Below are positions 58,383 through 64,000 of a DNA stretch of 64,000 bases, piece after piece (within the stretch, counting starts at the first letter, position 1; each line of letters starts with the position of its first letter). The stretch comes from Nocardia altamirensis NBRC 108246 (GTDB lineage: Bacteria; Actinomycetota; Actinomycetes; Mycobacteriales; Mycobacteriaceae), in contig NZ_BDAY01000011.1 of the NCBI RefSeq assembly GCF_001612685.1, forward strand, positions 124,001 through 188,000, read 5' to 3'. Below the pieces are notes generated by a model. It ran no database searches. It worked only from the letters and a program-made list of their open reading frames with translations, and was not told the DNA's origin. Both the position numbers and the translations under genes were made by a program.

Positions 58383-58613
58383 CTATCCCTGCTCCTCCGC
58401 CGCGAGCAGTTCATCCTTTCTGCGGGCCCATTCGGCAAGCAGGACATCGGTTTCCGCATCGAAATCGGCCCTGTCCTGTTCCGGCCAGAACTCGTCGTCG
58501 ATGTCCAGATCTCGTGACTTGATGAACTCGTCGAAGTGCGTCCCGAACGCGATGCTGCGTTGCTTGACGAACTCCTGATATGCCTCGCTGCCAGCGATCC
58601 TCACTGCAACCAC
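58383..58613 (-). CDS. Small acidic protein, candidate immunity protein of the RHS toxin
   Basis: 76 residues from GTG 58613; GTG 58604, in a GTGA overlap with the toxin stop, would give 73. It is very acidic in the middle (KSRDLDIDDEFWPEQDRADFDAETDVLLAEWARR) and helical. Its place directly after an RHS polymorphic toxin gene, translationally coupled, is where immunity genes lie. No family is recognised, so the immunity role is inferred. Confidence 0.6.
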   Translation of the reverse strand: MVAVRIAGSEAYQEFVKQRSIAFGTHFDEFIKSRDLDIDDEFWPEQDRADFDAETDVLLAEWARRKDELLAAEEQG

Positions 58614-61600
58614 CGCACCCCGTGCCAGCGGGCGCCACGCAGTATCCGTTCGCCGATGCCGACCTCCACCGGAGCGTCGGTGACGAGCCTTGTCAGTTCC
58701 AACGGCGACGGCCAGCCGATCGATGGGCCGTTGAAGCGGTCGATCAGATTGGTGAGCTGTTCCCGATCGGCGGGAGCGAGATCCGGGTCATGGCTGACCT
58801 CGCGAATTCGGTCGACCATATTCTGGCGATTTTCGAGCAACCAGTCAGGGCGGGTGTTGTCCCAGTCGAAACCGGCTTTCGCCCAAGCCCATCCGCCGTC
58901 CTGCAAGCCCGCCTCCAACGTGATGGCCGATACGCCAGAGCGCCGGTAATAGTTCAGCATCTCCTCGAACAATTCCGTCGAGAAACCTCGCCCGCGCACG
59001 TCTTCGATCAATTCCTGCCAATCATGTCGCGCGATCAGGTCCCCGTCGGGATCGATAATGAAGGTGCGTTCCACGTGGCCGGCATGGTTGCCATGGCCAT
59101 CCTCGACCGAACCGTAGATGTTGATGAATCGCTCGCCGTCATAGGGATTGACAGAACTATCCGCAAGGTTGACCCGCAGTTGTAACCGTTGACCATGCTC
59201 ATCCGGTCGGCCGTACTCGCCGTCGAGCCAGCGCTGCAGATGCTCCAGGATCACGTGATTATCCTCGTCGAACAGCTCGCGCATCGGCGGCATCGTAGCG
59301 ACATCATCTGGTGCACGGACCGGCTCGGCGGTGTCGTCGGCATCGATGTCGTTGTCCCCGTTGGGATTGCCGTTGTTGCTGTCCGGTTCGTCCGGTGGGC
59401 TCGGCGGTTTCGCCGGTGGCTCGTCCGGTGGGTTGGGCGGGGCGTCGGGAGTCGGATCAGCGTCAGGGTCTGGCTCGTCTGGTGGGTTCGGCGGTTTTGC
59501 TGGTGGTTCGTCGGGTGGGTTCGGCGGTCCGGCGGGAGTGGGGTCGGCGTCGGGGGGCGGCTCCTCCGGGGTGGTCTTGGCGCCGCCGCCGTCTGAGGCG
59601 TCTGGGCCCGGGTCGTTGTCGGGGCCGCCGTTGTCGTTGGTGCTGCCACCATTGTCGTCGTCGTTGCCGCTGTCGTCGCGGTCGCCTCGTTTGTCGGTGC
59701 CCTTGCCCTGGTCGGGCTCGGCATCGATGTCGGTGCCTTCGGTCTCTTTCGGGCCGCTGGGCTCATGCGGATTCACCGACGGATCGTCGAGCGGTTTGAT
59801 GAGCAGCAGGCCTTGGTCGATGGCCTCTTCCTCCGTGAACAGCCCCATCGCCGGATGCTTCACGCCAGGAACCGCATTGGGGTCGTCGGGCTCTCCGTCG
59901 GGAAGGCGGAAGATGTCTTCGTCCCTCGTCGCCGCGAGGTCGAGGTCGGTGTCCTCGGGATAGTCGTCGAAGGAGTCGTAGGTGCGCCCGGTGTGGTGCG
60001 ACATTCCGGTCTGCCTGCTGCCCCACACGACGACGGGCGTATCTTCGTCCGCCACAAACTTTTTCAGTGCGTCGAGCATCTCCGGCGAGATGCCGGGGCC
60101 TGGGGTGCCGACGACCTCGACACCCATGTCCTCGTCGATGGTGCGCGGCACCTCCGGCTGGTCGGAATCGGCGGAATCGTCGTCGTCGTGGTTGTCGCCG
60201 CGGTCTTCCGGATCTTCGGACGGATCGCGGGGAGGTTTGTTCGGGGGTTCGTCCGGTGGGTTCGGCGGGCCGCCTGCCTCCGGCGTCGCGTCCGGCGCTG
60301 GCTCGTCCACTTTCGCCTTTGCCGATGGTGAAATATCCGAGCTGCCAGGTGTTTTGGGGCCGTTGTGGGTGGCGAGGGTTTCGGGTGTCGGGAACTTGGG
60401 GTCGACGAGGATGGTGGGTTCCTCGACTCGGGGTGGTTTGCCGAGCAGGTCGGAGTCACCGAGACGAGGTGGGCCTTCGGGGCGGGTCCGGGCGGTCGGC
60501 GGGGACTCCGGTGTGTGTTCGGGGGTCGGCGATGTCGGGGTCGACGTGTCGTCGGTGGGGCGTTGCGTCGTACATTCCCTGGGGATAAGGCCGAGGGGGT
60601 CCGCCCAGGTGATCGGGTTGTGTGGGTAGGTGCGTGGGTTGGGAGAAGCGTTGAGGCCCAGTGGGTCTGGGGTGAGATAGTGGCCGGTCGTCGGGTCGTA
60701 GGTGCGGTGAAGGTTGTAGTGCAGACCGGTTTCGGGGTCGTGGAGCTGGCCCGGGTATCGCAGGGGGCTGGTGGTGTGGCCGGTCCAGGTGGTGGTGCCC
60801 CACAGGGTGGTCGATGCGGTGGCGACGGTAGCGGTGGTGATCGGGTCGACGAGTTCGGTGGGGGTGCCGACCAGGTCGGTGACGATGGCGTAGGTGGTGT
60901 GGTCACCGTTGCCGGTGGCGCTGGACTGGATGAGCGGGATGGGCGAATTAGGTTGGTATTGCCAGCGGGTAGTGGTTTCGGCCGTGGTTTGTTCGATGAC
61001 GTGGGTGCCGTCCCAGGTGTAGTCGGTGCGTGCGAGTACGGTTTCGTCGGTGGCCAGGAGCTGTTTGGTGGTGCGGCGGCCGAGCGCGTCGTAGGTGTAG
61101 TGCCACCATTCGCGGGTGGGGGTCCAGACATCGATGAGTTGGTCGAAACCGTTGTAGCGGTAGTACCAGGCGGCGGGTGTGCCGGAGTCGTCGATGGTGG
61201 TCTTGCGGATCAGCCGGGCGGCTTCGTCGTAGCTGTAGTGGGTATTGCCGTCGCGGATGAGCAAGTTGGCGCGGTATTCGCGATGCTGCGGGGCGCGACG
61301 TACCGGTGTCTCGAACGTTGTTGCGCTGGAAGGTCGTAGAGCGGCGGACTTCGCGTCCTTGGGCGGTAGTGCGGTGTGTTCGGCGACCGCGCTGGTGACG
61401 TTGCCGATCGCGTCATAGGTGAACGTCTCGGCAAGTGTCCCGTTCTCGGTGATTCCCTCGGCGCGGCCGAGTGGATCGAGGGTAAATGCGCGGTAGGTGG
61501 TATCGCCGCCGGGTCGGACGATGTGCTGACCTGTGGGGTATCCGTCTGGGCGCCAGGAGTATTCGTCGTGCCGGACCGGCCGGGGTGCGGGACGGCGTGC

Positions 61601-64000
61601 GGGCCCATCGAGGGCGAGTAGCTCGGCGGGGAAGGCGGTGACTTCCTGACGGGCGAGATAGCCGCCCGCGGTGCGCGTGTGGGTGATGGCGAGCTCACCG
61701 ATTCGCCAGGCGGTCAGTTGCCCGGCAAGATCGCGCTGGAAGGCGATGTCGTGTCCATCGGCGGACAGCCCTGCGGCGCGGCCGAAAATATCCCAGCGCC
61801 ACGTGGTTTCGGCGCCGGTCGGGGTGCGCCGGTGCGTGCGGTTGCCGTTGGCGTCGTAGTCGCAGAACAGCGGCGGCTGATCATCGAGTTGCTGAGAAAT
61901 CAGCCGTCCGGCGACGTCGTAGCCGAATTCGAGAGTATGCGTGGGCCTTTCCTGATGACCGGAGATCGCGGTGGTGATTCGACCCGCCACGTCGTAGGTG
62001 TAGCGCAGCCAGTCTCCGGTGTCGGCGGCCACCTCGATGAGCCGCCCGAGGTCGTCATAACTGTGCCGTCGCTTGCTGCCCGCTGCTGTGGTAACCGTGC
62101 GCAGCAAGCCCGCCGCATCGTGCACGTACCGGGTAGTGGTGCCCGAGTAGTCGGTTTCGGCGATGAGCCTGCCCGCCAGATCGTAGCGATAGGACCAGGT
62201 TTGGCCGAGGGGGTTGGCCACCGCGATCAACCGACGCAGGGTGTCCCACTCGAAAAGGGTGACCGCGCCGGTCGGGTCGGTGCGGGAGATCGGGAGGTCG
62301 AAGGCGCCGTAGTCGAAAGTGGTTGTGCCACCGGCACGATCACGGTGCGTGCGCAGGTTGCCTTCGCCGTCGTAGGACCAGGATTCGGCGTGGCCGTGCG
62401 GGTCGATCCGCTCGAGCAGCTGCCCCTCCGGCGACCATCGGTAGCGGGTGACCGCACCGGTCGGGTCGGTCACCTGGACCGGCCTGCCGAAACCGTCCCG
62501 CTCGATTCGGGTGACCGCATCGGCCTCAGTCATGGTCAGCGGCAAGCCAGCCGCGTCCACGGTCGTCCGCCGGTGGGCACCGTTCGCCGACACCACCGCG
62601 GCAACGGCGCCGCCAGGATGATAGGTGTACTCGGTGCGGGCGCCGCTGGGATCGACAGCGGCCGAGAGGTTTCCGTCGCTGTCCCATTCGCGCCGCCACA
62701 CCGCGCCATCGGCGTCGGTGATCCGGTCCGGGCGGTGGCGCCAGTGATAGGTCAGTTCGACCGAGCGGCCGTCGGGGCGGGTCACTGTCGTGACGTCGCC
62801 GTCCGGCGAGTAGACGTACTGCGTGGTCCGGTCGTCCGGGCCGGTGACCGCCAGCGGCTTGCGGTCGTTGTTGTAGTCGATGCTGGTATGCCCGTCCAGG
62901 TCGCGTAGCCGCAGGTCGCGGTCGAAACCGTAACTGGTCACCGCACCGTCCGCATCGGTCACCCGAGTGAAATGCCCACTGCCGTCCTCGAATTCGAGAT
63001 ACTCGAAATCGGTGTCGAGGACTCCCCCTGTCCCGCGCTGGGCGATGACGCGACCCGCGTCGTCGTAGACGTTGAGCATCTGGTTGGCGTTGGAATCGGT
63101 CCACGTCACCAGGCGATGCGCCGTGTCGTAGGTGTATCGGGTCGTCGCGCCGACCCCGTTGGTGACCGAAACCAGCGCGCCGTCGCGATACCCAAATATC
63201 CGCAGCGGCGTGACGGTTTCGGCGCCGTCCTGCTCGACGCTCGCCAGGTGCAATCCGACGACCCGGCCCGCCGCTGACTCGACCAGCACCCGATAACCGC
63301 CCGAATGCGATACCTCGACCGGCACCCCGTCGGCGTTGTAGTGGAACCGGATGCGGTTGTGATGCATGTCGGTGATCGCCGAGATCGCGTAGTTGCCGAG
63401 TGCCTCGTCGAGGCCGGCCATTTCGGGCTCGGCAGCGAAGTGCCAGAACAACTCTCGCTCGGTGTCCGCGACCCGGTAGCCGCCGGTCTCGGTTCTGGTC
63501 AGCCACCAGCGGCGGATGCTGCTGATCGGCGCCACGGCCGACCCGATGTCCGGGTGCGGGTAGGCGATCATGATGCCGCCCTCGCCGATGAACGTGACAC
63601 CGGCCTCCTCGACCACCAAGCGCAGGTCGAGCGTTGTCGACCACGACGGACCGAACCAGCGCCCGTATCGGTAGTCGGAACGATGTGTTCGATGCAGCGC
63701 CAACTCGAGGATGCCGGGCAGCGCGACATCGGTCTCCGGCAGCAGAAACGCACCGGTCGCGATGTCGACCGGATCGTCCGACTTGCAGATCTCGGACGGC
63801 TGGCGATCGGCTTTCGGCCCTGCGTCTTTCGCGTCGGCGTGCGCGCCGTGATCCTGGGGTGCGTGCTCCCGCGGCCCTGGATGGTGGTCGGAACTCGGAT
63901 CATGTTGCGGGTGTGCGGGTTCCGTGTTGGGCCGCTCATCGATCCGGCCTGGCTGGGCTGCCGGGTCACCGCGATGGGCGGGAGGGGTTGACGGGTCACC
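58601..64000 (-). CDS. RHS-repeat polymorphic toxin, 5' truncated by window edge
   Basis: The frame is open through the window end: 1799 residues are visible with no start codon yet. Residues 1 to about 75 are His/Pro-rich; KSDDPVDIATGAFLLPETDVALPG and HRTHRSDYRYGRWFGPSWSTTLD begin the RHS shell, followed by many Y-D repeats (YDxxGRL) to the core end GHYLTPDPLGL near 1106-1115. Next come Pro/Asp-rich linkers flanking a domain with VVVWGSRQTG (G1327-S-R) and DTDLDLA (Asp1350, 1352, 1354), which resembles the G-S...D-x-D site of nucleotidyltransferases. The last about 170 residues contain RGRGFSTELFEEMLNYYRRSG and GWAWAKAGFDWD (from 1669), like GNAT acetyltransferases. Probable secreted antibacterial toxin. 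Confidence 0.85.
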   Translation of the reverse strand, partial: GDPSTPPAHRGDPAAQPGRIDERPNTEPAHPQHDPSSDHHPGPREHAPQDHGAHADAKDAGPKADRQPSEICKSDDPVDIATGAFLLPETDVALPGILELALHRTHRSDYRYGRWFGPSWSTTLDLRLVVEEAGVTFIGEGGIMIAYPHPDIGSAVAPISSIRRWWLTRTETGGYRVADTERELFWHFAAEPEMAGLDEALGNYAISAITDMHHNRIRFHYNADGVPVEVSHSGGYRVLVESAAGRVVGLHLASVEQDGAETVTPLRIFGYRDGALVSVTNGVGATTRYTYDTAHRLVTWTDSNANQMLNVYDDAGRVIAQRGTGGVLDTDFEYLEFEDGSGHFTRVTDADGAVTSYGFDRDLRLRDLDGHTSIDYNNDRKPLAVTGPDDRTTQYVYSPDGDVTTVTRPDGRSVELTYHWRHRPDRITDADGAVWRREWDSDGNLSAAVDPSGARTEYTYHPGGAVAAVVSANGAHRRTTVDAAGLPLTMTEADAVTRIERDGFGRPVQVTDPTGAVTRYRWSPEGQLLERIDPHGHAESWSYDGEGNLRTHRDRAGGTTTFDYGAFDLPISRTDPTGAVTLFEWDTLRRLIAVANPLGQTWSYRYDLAGRLIAETDYSGTTTRYVHDAAGLLRTVTTAAGSKRRHSYDDLGRLIEVAADTGDWLRYTYDVAGRITTAISGHQERPTHTLEFGYDVAGRLISQQLDDQPPLFCDYDANGNRTHRRTPTGAETTWRWDIFGRAAGLSADGHDIAFQRDLAGQLTAWRIGELAITHTRTAGGYLARQEVTAFPAELLALDGPARRPAPRPVRHDEYSWRPDGYPTGQHIVRPGGDTTYRAFTLDPLGRAEGITENGTLAETFTYDAIGNVTSAVAEHTALPPKDAKSAALRPSSATTFETPVRRAPQHREYRANLLIRDGNTHYSYDEAARLIRKTTIDDSGTPAAWYYRYNGFDQLIDVWTPTREWWHYTYDALGRRTTKQLLATDETVLARTDYTWDGTHVIEQTTAETTTRWQYQPNSPIPLIQSSATGNGDHTTYAIVTDLVGTPTELVDPITTATVATASTTLWGTTTWTGHTTSPLRYPGQLHDPETGLHYNLHRTYDPTTGHYLTPDPLGLNASPNPRTYPHNPITWADPLGLIPRECTTQRPTDDTSTPTSPTPEHTPESPPTARTRPEGPPRLGDSDLLGKPPRVEEPTILVDPKFPTPETLATHNGPKTPGSSDISPSAKAKVDEPAPDATPEAGGPPNPPDEPPNKPPRDPSEDPEDRGDNHDDDDSADSDQPEVPRTIDEDMGVEVVGTPGPGISPEMLDALKKFVADEDTPVVVWGSRQTGMSHHTGRTYDSFDDYPEDTDLDLAATRDEDIFRLPDGEPDDPNAVPGVKHPAMGLFTEEEAIDQGLLLIKPLDDPSVNPHEPSGPKETEGTDIDAEPDQGKGTDKRGDRDDSGNDDDNGGSTNDNGGPDNDPGPDASDGGGAKTTPEEPPPDADPTPAGPPNPPDEPPAKPPNPPDEPDPDADPTPDAPPNPPDEPPAKPPSPPDEPDSNNGNPNGDNDIDADDTAEPVRAPDDVATMPPMRELFDEDNHVILEHLQRWLDGEYGRPDEHGQRLQLRVNLADSSVNPYDGERFINIYGSVEDGHGNHAGHVERTFIIDPDGDLIARHDWQELIEDVRGRGFSTELFEEMLNYYRRSGVSAITLEAGLQDGGWAWAKAGFDWDNTRPDWLLENRQNMVDRIREVSHDPDLAPADREQLTNLIDRFNGPSIGWPSPLELTRLVTDAPVEVGIGERILRGARWHGVRWLQ

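Noticed and set aside
63700..63703. TTG at 63703 as RHS start
   Set aside because: The frame upstream stays open and encodes conserved RHS-shell sequence (DPVDIATG...LPETDVALPG), so the start is beyond the window.
63568..63999. Short Arg/Thr-rich frame at the window end
   Set aside because: Lies in another register over the RHS gene; the RHS frame continues open to base 64000.

Overview
This 64 kb window is GC-rich, gene-dense chromosomal DNA of an actinomycete, most likely Nocardia or a close relative. The grounds are GTG starts with 4-bp ATGA/GTGA overlaps, an actinobacterial-type SOS box, a complete nuo operon preceded by an Rv3143-like response regulator, a rifampicin monooxygenase very like the Nocardia enzyme as I remember it, DUF1918 and DUF418 proteins, and many small secreted proteins. 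I saw no rRNA, tRNA, CRISPR array or intact insertion sequence. The genus call is from memory of protein families, not from a search.

Layout. 1-10.7 kb is an accessory stretch: a TetR fragment, an HxlR/LanC-like pair, a DsbA-like protein, several NTF2-fold (SnoaL-like) proteins, an FMN reductase next to an ECF41-type sigma factor, a flavin monooxygenase, and a Y-family polymerase whose start sits inside an SOS box. 10.7-17.2 kb is a Calvin-cycle operon on the minus strand (rbcL, rbcS, cbbX, fructose-bisphosphatase, phosphoribulokinase) with a divergent LysR regulator. 17.2-28.2 kb holds a Tat-exported Cys-repeat protein, the rifampicin monooxygenase with an attenuator-like leader, assorted small genes, and a three-gene flavoprotein/membrane/FHA module. 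28.2-44.6 kb is nuoA-N for complex I. 44.6-58.4 kb is mixed metabolism: aat, two short-chain dehydrogenases, several alpha/beta hydrolases, a DUF418 protein and secreted proteins. 58.4-64 kb is the 3' part of a huge RHS polymorphic toxin with a candidate immunity gene.

How genes work together. Phosphoribulokinase makes RuBP, red-type RuBisCO fixes CO2, CbbX reactivates RuBisCO, and fructose-bisphosphatase feeds the cycle. The nuo genes form one translationally coupled chain. Three irregularities stand out in it: a 49-bp repeat forms the first codons of both nuoD and nuoE, nuoH and nuoI are one reading frame, and a 125-bp tandem duplication at the nuoL/nuoM junction has created a 42-codon ORF.

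Most notable for follow-up: a roughly 110-nt dispersed repeat (three copies) with two stems, one supported by a compensatory change; a 19-codon leader ORF plus hairpin that buries the ribosome binding site of the rifampicin monooxygenase gene; the nuoH-nuoI fusion and the nuoL/M micro-ORF; and the RHS protein, whose tail carries a nucleotidyltransferase-like motif and a GNAT-like domain.
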